Shown here piece by piece: positions 1-8,730 of a DNA stretch of 46,143 bases. Source of the stretch: JAAYPI01 sp036734385 (GTDB lineage: Bacteria; Bacteroidota; Bacteroidia; Bacteroidales; Paludibacteraceae); NCBI GenBank assembly GCA_036734385.1, contig DAIMYQ010000011.1, positions 1 through 46,143 of the forward strand, in the 5' to 3' direction. The notes beneath the pieces are model-generated. The model ran no database searches and was not told the origin of the DNA. It saw only the letters and a list, made by a program, of their open reading frames with translations. Position 1 is the stretch's first letter. Every line of letters begins with the position of its first letter. A program made the position numbers and the translations under genes.

Positions 1-164
1 GTATTGGAAGCAGAAACTCTTCCTCCCATTTCCATGCTGGGAGTTATTGTGACCGGATCATCTTGAGATATTGCTCCTGAATAAGATTCGCTTGGTAAGG
101 TGGCTCCGAAAGAAACATACATATTGAAAACTAAAATAGAGATTATGAGTACGATTTTTTTCAT
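1..164 (-). CDS. Secreted protein of unknown function, 3' part missing
   Basis: The window edge cuts this gene; only the first 54 codons are present. The product begins with a charged MKK start and a hydrophobic stretch to about residue 19, ending in VSFGA, which looks like a Sec signal peptide with signal peptidase I cleavage. There is no lipobox cysteine. The following residues are polar and rich in Ser, Pro and Met and match no family I know. A Bacteroidetes promoter lies about 75 bases upstream, so it is probably transcribed on its own. The product is expected in the periplasm or outer membrane. Function cannot be assigned. Confidence 0.65.
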   Translation of the reverse strand, partial: MKKIVLIISILVFNMYVSFGATLPSESYSGAISQDDPVTITPSMEMGGRVSASN

Positions 165-239
165 TGTCAACTGTTTTTTTGAATCGCCATCTCGACATAA
201 AATGTTGCCAAAATGCAAAATACGTCAAAATACACGGTG

Positions 240-269
240 CAAATTTACACCTTTTCTTTAAAAATCAAA
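240..269 (-). promoter_or_regulatory. Promoter of the truncated secreted-protein gene
   Basis: On the minus strand TTTG (269-266), an 18-base spacer and TAAATTTG (247-240) fit the Bacteroidetes TTTG/TAnnTTTG promoter pattern. The -7 element lies inside an imperfect 16-bp palindrome at 236-251, which could be an operator. The rest of the 165-362 intergenic stretch is A/T-rich with nothing else recognisable. Confidence 0.55.
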
Positions 270-362
270 AAATATAAAAATAAAAAACACATATATTTAA
301 AATAAAACCTAATTATGAATACAAAATGTAATGTCTTTAGTCTTATATTGCTTTGCTAAGAT

Positions 363-1085
363 TCACAAAGACGATATTTCTTCTCTTTTTATGGCTTGTC
401 GTTCTTTTCTTCTCAAATAATAAATGATGCCATATTCCCTTGAAAGTCTTTGCATTTCTTCTACTCCAAAAGGGGAAAAGCTTTTCTCAATTTGATTCCA
501 AAGGTCAAGTATAATGGCATCCGCTTTGTCCCTCATAATCTGTAAACTTTCAAGAAAGCGTTGTCCATTTTTCTGAGCTATTTTTTTTGATTGATATGCT
601 TCCTTAAAAAGATCGTAGTGAACAGAAACTTTTGCTATTGCCGGATTGTAAATGGGAGCACCTCCTCCTCTTGTTCGTTCTGATTCTCCCTCAATAATAT
701 TTTTTCCCCATTCTATCAGAAGCATTTCTGTGCTTAAATCAGGAATAGAATTGTTATCGGGTAATAATTTGTATAAGAGCTTTTTTTCTGGTTTTATCTC
801 ATTTCTTATACAAGCTAGGTTTAATACTTGAATGAAGTGAGAAATGTACATACGGGCATTTTTCACTAGATTTTGGTATTTCTTACTTTTGCTTGTCTGA
901 GATAGAATGGCTTGTTTATATTCAGATAGGGCGTTTTCAAAGAGAGGTATAAAATTTTGAACTTCATTTAAAGTCTTATTACTAAAAGGTAAACCCAACC
1001 CATCCTTTATACTTTTTTGCTCACAAATGGCACGCAAAGCCCTCATTCTTGCTGAGTCTGTATTTGGGAGTCTTCTATATGGCAT
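363..1085 (-). CDS. Conserved Bacteroidales protein of unknown function
   Basis: This 240-residue protein has no signal peptide and no membrane segment, so it should be cytoplasmic. It opens with MPYRRLPNTD, a start I associate with a group of uncharacterised Bacteroidales proteins; I know of no function for them. It looks mostly helical, with a Lys-rich stretch near 66-70, a conspicuous RTRGGG loop at 137-142 that may bind nucleic acid or phosphate, and a basic C-terminus. It follows the prenyl synthase gene by 87 bases in the same direction, so it may have its own promoter. The ATG at 1085 is the natural start. The existence of the gene is well supported by codon use and length; the function is open. 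Confidence 0.75.
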   Translation of the reverse strand: MPYRRLPNTDSARMRALRAICEQKSIKDGLGLPFSNKTLNEVQNFIPLFENALSEYKQAILSQTSKSKKYQNLVKNARMYISHFIQVLNLACIRNEIKPEKKLLYKLLPDNNSIPDLSTEMLLIEWGKNIIEGESERTRGGGAPIYNPAIAKVSVHYDLFKEAYQSKKIAQKNGQRFLESLQIMRDKADAIILDLWNQIEKSFSPFGVEEMQRLSREYGIIYYLRRKERQAIKREEISSL

Positions 1086-1172
1086 AGATTTTAAAGTTTA
1101 GATATAAAAAACAACATAAAGATACTGTATAATTCTTCAAAATCAAAATTTATTCGAGTTAATTGAAAAATA

Positions 1173-2150
1173 TTATTTGTTCCTATCCATTAGAAATTCT
1201 GCGACGCTCTGTAGAAGCGTTGTTTTTCGACCTGATATTTCCATTTCTTTCAAGTTAGATATGGCTTTTTGTTTGTATTCTGTCATTATTTTTTTACAAT
1301 CTATATCGACTTTGAGGTCTGAATAAAGCTTGGTTATGACTTTTATTTTCTCGGAATTTTTTTCAGGGGAGTTTATATTTAACCATTTTTCAAGTTCTTC
1401 TTTTTCTTGTTCATTTGCTTTATTGATGGCACGAATCATTAAAAAAGTTTTTTTATTGCAAGTAATATCTCCTCCTATAGTTTTGCCAAAATCTTTAGGG
1501 TTGCCATATACATCAAGCAGGTCATCTTTTAACTGAAAGGCTATCCCAATATTTATTCCAAAGTCATACAAGCAATTGGCTTCATGTTGGTTAGCACCAC
1601 CAATTATAGCACCAATTTTTAGACTTGCACCTAGTAAGACTGCTGTTTTGAGGCGGATCATGTTTAAGTACATTTCCTCAGTTACAAGGTTTTGTGTTTC
1701 AAAATCCATATCAAACTGTTGACCTTCACATACCTCTATCGCAGTTTTCGAAAATACCTCAAGAATTTTGCTTAATTTTTTTTCAGGACAAGTTGAAATA
1801 TACTGGTATGCCTTTATCAACATGGCGTCTCCGGATAAAATTGCCACGTTTTCATCCCATTTTTTATGAACTGTCGGTTTTCCCCTGCGAGCGTCTGCTT
1901 TGTCCATAATATCATCATGCAGGAGAGTGAAATTATGGAAAATTTCAATTCCGATAGCGGGTTTGATAGCCGGAGTAATATCCTCAGAGAATATGTTGCA
2001 AGCCATAAGTGTAAGAGACGGTCTCAAGTGTTTTCCTCCCATTGAGAGGATGTAATCAATGGGATGATAAAGTTTTTCAGGCTTTATACTCCAATCAATT
2101 TTTGATAGCTCTTGTGTGATGATTTGGTGGATTTCCCCCTGCGTTTTCAT
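1173..2150 (-). CDS. Short-chain polyprenyl diphosphate synthase (FPP/GGPP type)
   Basis: This enzyme condenses isopentenyl diphosphate with allylic diphosphates, in the cytoplasm, to make precursors for undecaprenyl phosphate and quinones. Family marks are GGKHLRP (38-44), the first Asp-rich motif DDIMD (79-83) followed by ARRGKPT, and the second Asp-rich motif DDLLD (209-213). The fifth residue before the first motif is Phe74; a bulky residue there usually limits the product to C15-C20. The length of 325 is normal. The gene starts 5 bases after the ddl stop, so both are one transcript serving cell-wall synthesis. The second prenyl synthase of the window, at 7755-8726, has a small residue at the same position. 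The exact product length is inferred. Confidence 0.88.
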   Translation of the reverse strand: MKTQGEIHQIITQELSKIDWSIKPEKLYHPIDYILSMGGKHLRPSLTLMACNIFSEDITPAIKPAIGIEIFHNFTLLHDDIMDKADARRGKPTVHKKWDENVAILSGDAMLIKAYQYISTCPEKKLSKILEVFSKTAIEVCEGQQFDMDFETQNLVTEEMYLNMIRLKTAVLLGASLKIGAIIGGANQHEANCLYDFGINIGIAFQLKDDLLDVYGNPKDFGKTIGGDITCNKKTFLMIRAINKANEQEKEELEKWLNINSPEKNSEKIKVITKLYSDLKVDIDCKKIMTEYKQKAISNLKEMEISGRKTTLLQSVAEFLMDRNK

Positions 2151-2155
2151 GTTAT

Positions 2156-3133
2156 TTAAGCAATTTCGTTTTCTATGATGTCAGTCATAACTTCTTGTAT
2201 GTCGATGTTTGCTGCCTTTACTTGCTGAGGAATGAAGCTTGTAGGAGTCATCCCCGGTGTGGTGTTTACTTCAAGCAAGTTGATTGTTTCATTTTCTGAA
2301 ATGATATAGTCAGCTCGAATAATGCCTTTGCATCCCAATATTTGATAAATATTAGCCGTTGTTTGTTGTATTTTTTCTGTGATTTCTTTAGAGATACGAG
2401 CCGGAGTGATTTCTTTTACTTGTCCATTGTATTTTGCATCAAAATCGAAAAAATCATTTTCGCTAACGACTTCGGTAATAGGGAATACCGTTGTTTTTTC
2501 TTTTGTTTTGTACATTCCGCAGGTAACTTCGGTTCCTTTTAAAAAGGATTCAATAATAACTTCTTCTCCTTCGTCGAATGCTTTTTTGATGGCTGGTTGT
2601 ATTTCTTTTTCTTCTTTTACCTTGGTAACGCCAAAACTGCTACCGCCGACATTTGATTTTATAAAGCAAGGGAATCCTATTGTACTTATTACATCTTGAT
2701 TTGAGATAGTCTCGCTTTTGCGTAATAAAATTGATTTAGCGACGTTTATTCCAAATCCTTTTAAATATTGGTTACAAGTATATTTGTTGAATGTAATGGC
2801 TGCCGCAAGTACTCCACAACAAGAATAAGGAAGTCCGATAAGGTCGAAATATCCTTGCAAAATTCCGTTTTCACCGGGAGTTCCATGTATGGTTATGTAG
2901 GCAAAGTCGAAGGTTGTTTTTTTCGCATTTAATGTAAAAGAAAAGTCATTTTTATCAATAGTCACTTTTGTTTTTTCGTCAACTATTACGTTCCATTCTT
3001 TGCCGACAAGGGTAACAATGTATAAGTTATAACGGTTTTTGTCCATGAAAGAGTAAAGTCCGTTTGCACTTTTTAGTGAAACGACAACTTCGGAAGAATT
3101 GCCTCCCGCAACAATAGCAATGTTTTTTTTCAT
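2156..3133 (-). CDS. ddl: D-alanine--D-alanine ligase
   Basis: The product joins two D-alanines with ATP to make the terminal dipeptide of the peptidoglycan precursor in the cytoplasm. The N-terminal domain carries HGTPGENG (83-90), the ATP-grasp core has FIKSNVGGSSFGV, and the C-terminal part has the metal and substrate loop LLEVNTTPGMTPTSF. The omega loop contains AKYNG followed by EITPA, the Lys-Tyr arrangement of true D-Ala-D-Ala ligases and not D-Ala-D-Lac ligases, so a vancomycin-type substrate switch is not indicated. The length of 325 is typical. It is the first gene of a two-gene unit with the prenyl synthase and lies divergently from gyrB. Confidence 0.95.
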   Translation of the reverse strand: MKKNIAIVAGGNSSEVVVSLKSANGLYSFMDKNRYNLYIVTLVGKEWNVIVDEKTKVTIDKNDFSFTLNAKKTTFDFAYITIHGTPGENGILQGYFDLIGLPYSCCGVLAAAITFNKYTCNQYLKGFGINVAKSILLRKSETISNQDVISTIGFPCFIKSNVGGSSFGVTKVKEEKEIQPAIKKAFDEGEEVIIESFLKGTEVTCGMYKTKEKTTVFPITEVVSENDFFDFDAKYNGQVKEITPARISKEITEKIQQTTANIYQILGCKGIIRADYIISENETINLLEVNTTPGMTPTSFIPQQVKAANIDIQEVMTDIIENEIA

Positions 3134-3226
3134 TTTAAGAGATAAAATAAATTTATGTATATTTGAAGTAGGATAATCGTTTTAGTGTCCTACAAGTATG
3201 TCTTCTTGCTAAGAATGAACCAGTTG

Positions 3227-3234
3227 CAAAGATA
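3227..3234 (-). promoter_or_regulatory. Probable ddl -7 element
   Basis: TATCTTTG on the minus strand, about 94 bases before the ddl ATG, matches TAnnTTTG. No good -33 TTTG is visible at the usual spacing, so support is moderate. Confidence 0.4.
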
Positions 3235-3320
3235 GTGGGTTTTTTCTTATTAACTTATTATTATTTGCCACAAAAGTTTGAAAAAACCCTACAGACGGGG
3301 CGTATTTGCAACTTAAAAAA

Positions 3321-3352
3321 TTTCGCTTTGTAGATATTTTTGTATAAATTTG
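3321..3352 (+). promoter_or_regulatory. gyrB promoter
   Basis: TAAATTTG at 3345-3352 fits the Bacteroidetes -7 element, with TTTC 20 bases upstream as a weak -33. A second match, TATTTTTG, lies at 3335-3342. A transcript starting near 3358 excludes the upstream TTG at 3340 as the gyrB start. Confidence 0.5.
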
Positions 3353-3387
3353 TCTGCTTATTTAAAGAAATAGAAAAATTAAAACAT

Positions 3388-5352
3388 ATGAGTGAAGAAG
3401 AAAAAGTAGTTAATGGTGGGTATGAAGCTAGTAGTATTACCGTTCTTGAAGGTTTAGAGGCTGTCCGTATGCGTCCTGCGATGTATATTGGCGATATAGG
3501 GGTTCGAGGCTTACACCATCTTGTTTACGAAGTAGTCGATAATTCAATAGATGAGGCATTAGCAGGTTATTGTAAAAATATTGAGGTCATTATCAATGAA
3601 GACAACTCGATTGTTGTAAAAGATGATGGTCGTGGTATTCCTGTTGATATACACAAAAAAGAAGGGAGGTCTGCCCTTGAGGTCGTTATGACAGTGTTGC
3701 ATGCCGGAGGTAAATTTGATAAAGATAGTTATAAGGTTTCCGGAGGGTTACACGGAGTTGGCGTTTCCTGCGTAAATGCCCTTTCTTCTTTGTTAACGGC
3801 AGAGGTGCACCGAAACGGAAAATCTTATTTGCAAGAATATGCTTTTGGAAAACCATTGGCTCCGATTAAAGAAATAGGAACATCTACTCATACAGGAACG
3901 ATTATCTCTTTTAAGCCCGATGCTACTATTTTTACTGCAACCGAGTATAAATACGATATTTTAGCGAGTCGTTTGCGTGAGTTGGCATATTTGAATGCCG
4001 GTATTAAACTTGTCTTGATAGATAAGCGGGAAACAGAGGAAGATGGTGAATATAAAAAAGATGTTTTTTATTCAATCGAAGGTTTACGTGAGTTTGTATT
4101 GTTTGTGGATGAGGCTCGTGAAAAATTAATTGAAGATGTCATTCATATTTCTACGGATAAATTTAATACTCCGGTTGAAATTGCTATGATATACAATACT
4201 TCTTATAACGAAAATATTCATTCTTATGTTAACAATATCAATACGATAGAAGGAGGGACACACCTTGCCGGATTTCGTAGAGGATTGACGAGAACATTAA
4301 AAAAATATGCGGATGATAATCATTTGCTCGAAAAACTTGAAAAGAATAAAATAGAGATAGACGGGAATGACTTTAGAGAAGGTCTTACCGCTGTGATATC
4401 TATAAAAGTAGCAGAGCCACAATTTGAAGGACAAACCAAGACTAAACTGGGAAACAATGAGGTAATGGGATCTGTTGATATGGCTGTTAGCGAAGCTTTG
4501 GGAAATTATTTGGAAGAACATCCTAAAGAAGCCAGAATTATTGTTGACAAGGTTATTTTGGCAGCAACGGCTCGTCATGCAGCACGTAAAGCACGTGATT
4601 TGGTGCAACGCAAATCTCCTTTATCCGGTGCGGGTTTGCCCGGTAAATTGGCAGACTGTTCTGATAAAGACCCTGCAAAATGCGAGTTGTTTCTCGTCGA
4701 AGGGGACTCAGCAGGTGGTACAGCAAAACAAGGTCGTGACAGGAGTACGCAGGCGATTCTTCCTTTGCGTGGTAAGATTTTGAATGTGGAAAAAGCCATG
4801 CAACACAAGGCTTTTGAAAGTGAAGAAATTCGTAATATTTATACAGCTTTGGGTGTAACTATTGGTACGCAAGATGATAGCAAGGCCTTGAATATGGATA
4901 AACTTCGTTATCACAAAGTAATTATCATGACAGATGCTGACGTTGATGGTAGCCACATTGCTACCTTAATTCTTACTTTCTTTTTCCGTTACATGAAAGA
5001 ATTGATAGAAAACGGATATGTATATATTGCAACTCCTCCCTTGTATCTTTGTAGAAAAGGAAAAGTAGAAGAATATTGCTGGGACGAGCAGCAACGGTTG
5101 GCTTTTATTGAGAAATATGGCAATGGAACGGAAGGGGGTATCCATGTTCAACGATACAAAGGTTTGGGAGAAATGAATGCCGAACAGCTCAAGTTGACTA
5201 CCATGGATGCGACCAATCGTACGTTACGTCAAGTAACAATTGAAAATGCCGCTGATGCTGATCATATTTTCTCCATGTTAATGGGGGATGATGTAGCTCC
5301 TCGCCGTGAGTTTATTGAGAAAAATGCCACATATGCCCGTATTGACGCATAA
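3388..5352 (+). CDS. gyrB: DNA gyrase subunit B
   Basis: GyrB is the ATPase subunit of DNA gyrase, which introduces negative supercoils with GyrA. I place the start at the ATG at 3388 (MSEEEK..., 654 residues). An in-frame TTG at 3340 overlaps the promoter. In order one sees the GHKL ATPase (EVVDNSIDEA, DDGRGIPV, SGGLHGVGVSCVNALS), the transducer (EGGTHLAGFRRGL, QTKTKLG), the TOPRIM metal site (LVEGDSAGGTAKQGRD, DADVDGSHI) and the C-terminal QRYKGLGEMN typical of gyrase B. The length suits GyrB without the Gram-negative insert of E. coli. It starts a plus-strand run ending at 8726, with the next gene 19 bases downstream. Confidence 0.97.
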   Translation: MSEEEKVVNGGYEASSITVLEGLEAVRMRPAMYIGDIGVRGLHHLVYEVVDNSIDEALAGYCKNIEVIINEDNSIVVKDDGRGIPVDIHKKEGRSALEVVMTVLHAGGKFDKDSYKVSGGLHGVGVSCVNALSSLLTAEVHRNGKSYLQEYAFGKPLAPIKEIGTSTHTGTIISFKPDATIFTATEYKYDILASRLRELAYLNAGIKLVLIDKRETEEDGEYKKDVFYSIEGLREFVLFVDEAREKLIEDVIHISTDKFNTPVEIAMIYNTSYNENIHSYVNNINTIEGGTHLAGFRRGLTRTLKKYADDNHLLEKLEKNKIEIDGNDFREGLTAVISIKVAEPQFEGQTKTKLGNNEVMGSVDMAVSEALGNYLEEHPKEARIIVDKVILAATARHAARKARDLVQRKSPLSGAGLPGKLADCSDKDPAKCELFLVEGDSAGGTAKQGRDRSTQAILPLRGKILNVEKAMQHKAFESEEIRNIYTALGVTIGTQDDSKALNMDKLRYHKVIIMTDADVDGSHIATLILTFFFRYMKELIENGYVYIATPPLYLCRKGKVEEYCWDEQQRLAFIEKYGNGTEGGIHVQRYKGLGEMNAEQLKLTTMDATNRTLRQVTIENAADADHIFSMLMGDDVAPRREFIEKNATYARIDA

Positions 5353-5371
5353 TAACGAATAAAAAAGATTA

Positions 5372-5917
5372 ATGAATATTTGTCTTTTTTCATCATCTTC
5401 GGAAAATATATCATCTTTGTACCAACAAGATGCTCGTCAGTTAGGCGAGTATATTGGTTCTAATGGTTATACGCTTGTTTATGGAGGAGCAAATGTTGGT
5501 TTAATGGAGGTTTGTGCGGAAGCCACACACGTTGCCGGAGGATTGCTTCTTGGCATTATTCCTGATTTTGTTAAAGAGAAAAATTTGGTTAGTCAGTACA
5601 TTGATGAGGTTTTTTTTGTCGGCAATCTTGCGGAAAGAAAAGAAATGATGATGGAATATGCTGATATTTTTGTTGTATTACCCGGCGGATTTGGGACATT
5701 TGATGAGGTTTTCGAAGTATTGTCAAGTGCCCAAATAGGTACTCATGATAAGAAAGTCGTTTTTTTGAATAGCAATGGGTTTTACAATGATCTTTTACGA
5801 CAGTTGGAAAAATGTTTTGTGGAAAAATTCATTGATGTTACGTATAAAAGACAATATCTTATAGCAAATACAGTTGAAGAATGTATCTCTTTGATAGAGA
5901 AAGAAAATAAAAAATGA
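5372..5917 (+). CDS. LOG-family nucleotide phosphoribohydrolase
   Basis: The product is a 181-residue Rossmann-fold protein of the LOG (lysine decarboxylase-like, TIGR00730) family. Characterised members remove the base from nucleoside 5'-monophosphates, including cytokinin nucleotides. The signature PGGFGTFDE (104-112), with catalytic Glu and phosphate-binding glycines, is intact, as are YGGANVGLM (37-45) and an Arg-Lys pair at 89-90. The name 'lysine decarboxylase' found in databases is misleading. It sits 19 bases after gyrB and its TGA overlaps the kdsA ATG, so it is co-transcribed with KDO synthesis genes. Its physiological substrate is not shown by the sequence. Confidence 0.88.
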   Translation: MNICLFSSSSENISSLYQQDARQLGEYIGSNGYTLVYGGANVGLMEVCAEATHVAGGLLLGIIPDFVKEKNLVSQYIDEVFFVGNLAERKEMMMEYADIFVVLPGGFGTFDEVFEVLSSAQIGTHDKKVVFLNSNGFYNDLLRQLEKCFVEKFIDVTYKRQYLIANTVEECISLIEKENKK

Positions 5918-6753
5918 TGCTTTGTAATCCTACAAAAGAAATAAATATAGCAGAGAAGTTTTCAATAGGAGGCAAGAGGCGTTTTGTGTTTATAGGAGGT
6001 CCATGTGCCATCGAGAGTGAACAAATGTCTTATGAAGTGGCAGAGGAACTTAAAAAGATTTGTTCGGATTTGGACATTGATTTTGTTTTTAAATCATCTT
6101 TTGATAAGGCGAACCGTTCTTCCATATTTTCTCCTCGAGGGGTTGGTTTGGAAAAAGGTTTAGAAATCCTTGAATCGGTAAAAAGTCGTTACAATATACC
6201 TGTCATTACAGATGTTCATGAATCTTGGCAATGTAAACAAGTTGGTCAAGTTGTTGATATTATTCAAATACCCGCTTTTCTAGTTCGACAAACGGATTTA
6301 CTAGTAGCTGCAGCTGCTACAGGCAAAGTTGTTAATGTAAAGAAAGCCCAGTTTATGGCTCCTTGGGACATGAAGAATGTTGTTAAAAAATTACAGGAGG
6401 CCGGAAACACGCAAATTCTACTCACCGAAAGAGGCTCTTCTTTTGGGTATAACAATTTGGTTGTTGATATGACAGCACTTCTTGAAATGCGAACATTTGG
6501 TTATCCCATTGTTTTTGATGCTACTCATTCTGTACAAAAACCCGGAGGCGAGGGCTCTTCTACCGGAGGAAACAGATCCTTTGTTCCGCCCCTCATGAGA
6601 GCTGCTTTGGCTATTGGGGTTGATGCGATTTTTGCAGAGGTACATCCGAATCCGGACAAGGCTTTTTCCGATGCTCCAAATCAATTAAGATTGGATTCTA
6701 TGAGGGATATTTTGAAAGTGGCCATTCAAATTGATGATATAATCAAGCAATAG
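5914..6753 (+). CDS. kdsA: 3-deoxy-8-phosphooctulonate synthase
   Basis: KdsA condenses phosphoenolpyruvate with arabinose 5-phosphate to KDO 8-phosphate, the precursor of the inner-core sugar of lipopolysaccharide. The 279-residue protein shows GGPC (28-31), KSSFDKANRSS (60-70), the substrate loop FDATHSVQKPGGEG and the C-terminal EVHPNPDKAFSDAPNQL. Cys31 in GGPC, with the His, Glu and Asp of those motifs, matches the metal-dependent class (Aquifex type); E. coli KdsA has Asn there. The ATG overlaps the LOG stop codon (ATGA), and a second ATG follows directly, so the start is 5914 or 5917. The next gene supplies its substrate. Confidence 0.96.
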   Translation: MMLCNPTKEINIAEKFSIGGKRRFVFIGGPCAIESEQMSYEVAEELKKICSDLDIDFVFKSSFDKANRSSIFSPRGVGLEKGLEILESVKSRYNIPVITDVHESWQCKQVGQVVDIIQIPAFLVRQTDLLVAAAATGKVVNVKKAQFMAPWDMKNVVKKLQEAGNTQILLTERGSSFGYNNLVVDMTALLEMRTFGYPIVFDATHSVQKPGGEGSSTGGNRSFVPPLMRAALAIGVDAIFAEVHPNPDKAFSDAPNQLRLDSMRDILKVAIQIDDIIKQ

Positions 6754-6786
6754 GATTCTTTTATAAAAGGGAATAAAATTTTATAT

Positions 6787-7746
6787 ATGGATTTTGCAAA
6801 AAGAAGTCAAGAGGTTTTTAAACAAGAATTAACCGAACTTGAAAAAGTAAGTAGACGAATTGGCAATGAAATGAATGATGTTGTCGATCTTATTTATTCT
6901 TGTTCTGGTAAGGTTGTCGTTACGGGGATAGGTAAGACTGGTATTATTGGACACAAAATTGCGTCATCTCTTGCTTCTACAGGAACTCCTTCTTTTTTTA
7001 TGAATGCGGCTGAGGCGATGCACGGTGATTTAGGAATGATAAGCAAATCGGATGTTGTTATCGTTTTATCAAACAGCGGTACTTCTCAAGAAGTTCTTCG
7101 TATTGTCGGACCAATCAAACGCATAGGTTGCCCAATTGTTGCTATTACAGGAAATCCCCAATCCACCTTGGCGAAAGAATCTGATTATGTATTAGATGTA
7201 GCCGTAGAAAAAGAAGCTTGTCCTTTGGGTTTAGCACCGACTTCCTCTACTACTGCTGCTCTTATTATGGGAGATGCCTTGGTGGTGAGCCTAATAGAAC
7301 GTCGTAATTTTAAATCTGAAGAATTTGCTTTATATCATCCCGGAGGAGCTTTGGGCAAACGGTTGTTGGTTCGCGTTAGGGATGTTATGCACTCAGATGT
7401 ACCTCTAGTAAGAGAAGATGCTCCGTTTAAGGATGTTATTTATGAAGTCAGCAATAAACGGTTAGGAATGACTATTGTTTCTAATATGGAAGGAAAACCT
7501 GTTGGAATTATTACGGATGGGGATATTCGTCGTGCCATTCAAAATTTCAATGAAGCAACTCATCTTAAGGCAAAAGAATTCATGACGATAGGTTTTAAAT
7601 CTGTCTTAGAAAGTCAGCGAGTGGAGGATGCTCTTTGCTTAATGGAGAACAATAAAATTACAACGTTAGCTGTGATGAAAGACAAAAATGACACTTCTAT
7701 CATTGGAATAATTCACATACACGATATTTTTGAATACAAAAAATAA
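6787..7746 (+). CDS. kdsD: Arabinose-5-phosphate isomerase (KpsF/GutQ family)
   Basis: This enzyme interconverts ribulose 5-phosphate and arabinose 5-phosphate, the KdsA co-substrate. The N-terminal SIS domain (about 30-190) contains GIGKTGIIGHKIASSL, the MHGDLGM active-site segment, LSNSGTSQE for the sugar phosphate, and ALYHPGGALGKRLL. Two CBS domains follow (about 205-319, with GIITDGDIRRA and the final GIIHIHDIFEYKK), giving the usual 319-residue length. It begins 33 bases after kdsA and ends 8 bases before the prenyl synthase gene, so kdsA and kdsD are linked in one operon. KpsF, GutQ and KdsD paralogues cannot be told apart by sequence; context favours KdsD. Confidence 0.93.
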   Translation: MDFAKRSQEVFKQELTELEKVSRRIGNEMNDVVDLIYSCSGKVVVTGIGKTGIIGHKIASSLASTGTPSFFMNAAEAMHGDLGMISKSDVVIVLSNSGTSQEVLRIVGPIKRIGCPIVAITGNPQSTLAKESDYVLDVAVEKEACPLGLAPTSSTTAALIMGDALVVSLIERRNFKSEEFALYHPGGALGKRLLVRVRDVMHSDVPLVREDAPFKDVIYEVSNKRLGMTIVSNMEGKPVGIITDGDIRRAIQNFNEATHLKAKEFMTIGFKSVLESQRVEDALCLMENNKITTLAVMKDKNDTSIIGIIHIHDIFEYKK

Positions 7747-7754
7747 TTTTTTGC

Positions 7755-8726
7755 ATGAATTTTATAGAGGAAATTAAAAAGCCTATAGCAAATGCTTTTT
7801 CGGAATTTGAGGAGCAGTTTTTGATGGCTCTGCATACCGAAAATCCGTTACTCAAAAAGGTGACGGATTTTGTAGTACAAACGAGAGGAAAGCAAATGCG
7901 ACCAATATTGGTGATGCTATCGGCTCAGATAAGTGGATCTATAAAACAAGAAACAATATATTCTGCCGTTTCTTTAGAAATATTGCATGCGGCAAGCCTT
8001 ATCCATGATGATGTGTTAGATGAATCTATGGAAAGAAGGGGTAAGCAATCTATCAATGCGGCATTTCAAAATAAAGTAGCTATTTTAGCGGGAGATTTTT
8101 ATCTTTCTAAATCTTTACAAAAGGTGGCTCATACCCAAAATATACAAATAATAGAAGTTGTATCTCAACTTGGTGCAATGCTTGCAGAAGGTGAGTTTTT
8201 GGAGCTCGCTAATGCTAAACATGTTTATATAGACGAGAAAACATATTTCGAAATTATCAAAGATAAGACAGCAATTTTATTTTCCAGTTGCTCTCAAATT
8301 GGAGCATTATCTGTTGGGGCGAGTCCTGAAGTTGTTGAAAAATTACGTCTTTTTGGTGAATATATTGGAAACTGTTTTCAAATAAGAGATGATATTTTTG
8401 ATTATTTTTCTGCTGAAATAGGAAAACCAACAGGAAGTGATCTTCGAGAAGGCAAATTAACTTTACCACTGATTTTCGCTATTGATAATGCCACGGAAGA
8501 AGAAAAGAAACAAGTACTCCGATTAGTGGAAAAAACCTCATTAGAAGAAGAGGAAATTTCGTTTTTACAAGAATTTGCCATCAATAAAGGAGGAATCGAA
8601 TATGCTGAGACAAAGATGGCTTATTATAAAAATCTTGCGTTAGACCAGATAGCTTCTTTCCCTGCATCTGCCACTAAAAATGCTTTAGTCTATTATGCCG
8701 ACTATGTTGTTAACAGAGTGTCATAA
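7755..8726 (+). CDS. Long-chain polyprenyl diphosphate synthase (IspB-like)
   Basis: The product is a trans-prenyltransferase that probably makes the long side chain of menaquinone. It has GKQMRP (45-50), the first Asp-rich motif DDVLD (85-89) with ERRGKQS behind it, and the second, DDIFD (212-216). The fifth residue before the first motif is Ala80, a small residue that normally lets the chain grow to C35-C45 and beyond; the synthase at 1173-2150 has Phe there. Its 323 residues match octaprenyl/solanesyl synthases. It is the last gene of the plus-strand run beginning with gyrB and is followed at once by a hairpin terminator. The precise chain length is inferred. Confidence 0.88.
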   Translation: MNFIEEIKKPIANAFSEFEEQFLMALHTENPLLKKVTDFVVQTRGKQMRPILVMLSAQISGSIKQETIYSAVSLEILHAASLIHDDVLDESMERRGKQSINAAFQNKVAILAGDFYLSKSLQKVAHTQNIQIIEVVSQLGAMLAEGEFLELANAKHVYIDEKTYFEIIKDKTAILFSSCSQIGALSVGASPEVVEKLRLFGEYIGNCFQIRDDIFDYFSAEIGKPTGSDLREGKLTLPLIFAIDNATEEEKKQVLRLVEKTSLEEEEISFLQEFAINKGGIEYAETKMAYYKNLALDQIASFPASATKNALVYYADYVVNRVS

Positions 8727-8730
8727 AAAA

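Noticed and set aside
3340..3387. N-terminal extension of gyrB from a TTG
   Set aside because: It overlaps the predicted promoter and adds residues absent from GyrB proteins.
4297..4956. Antisense open frames inside gyrB
   Set aside because: They are shadows of the gyrB reading frame, without promoter, ribosome-binding site or family features.
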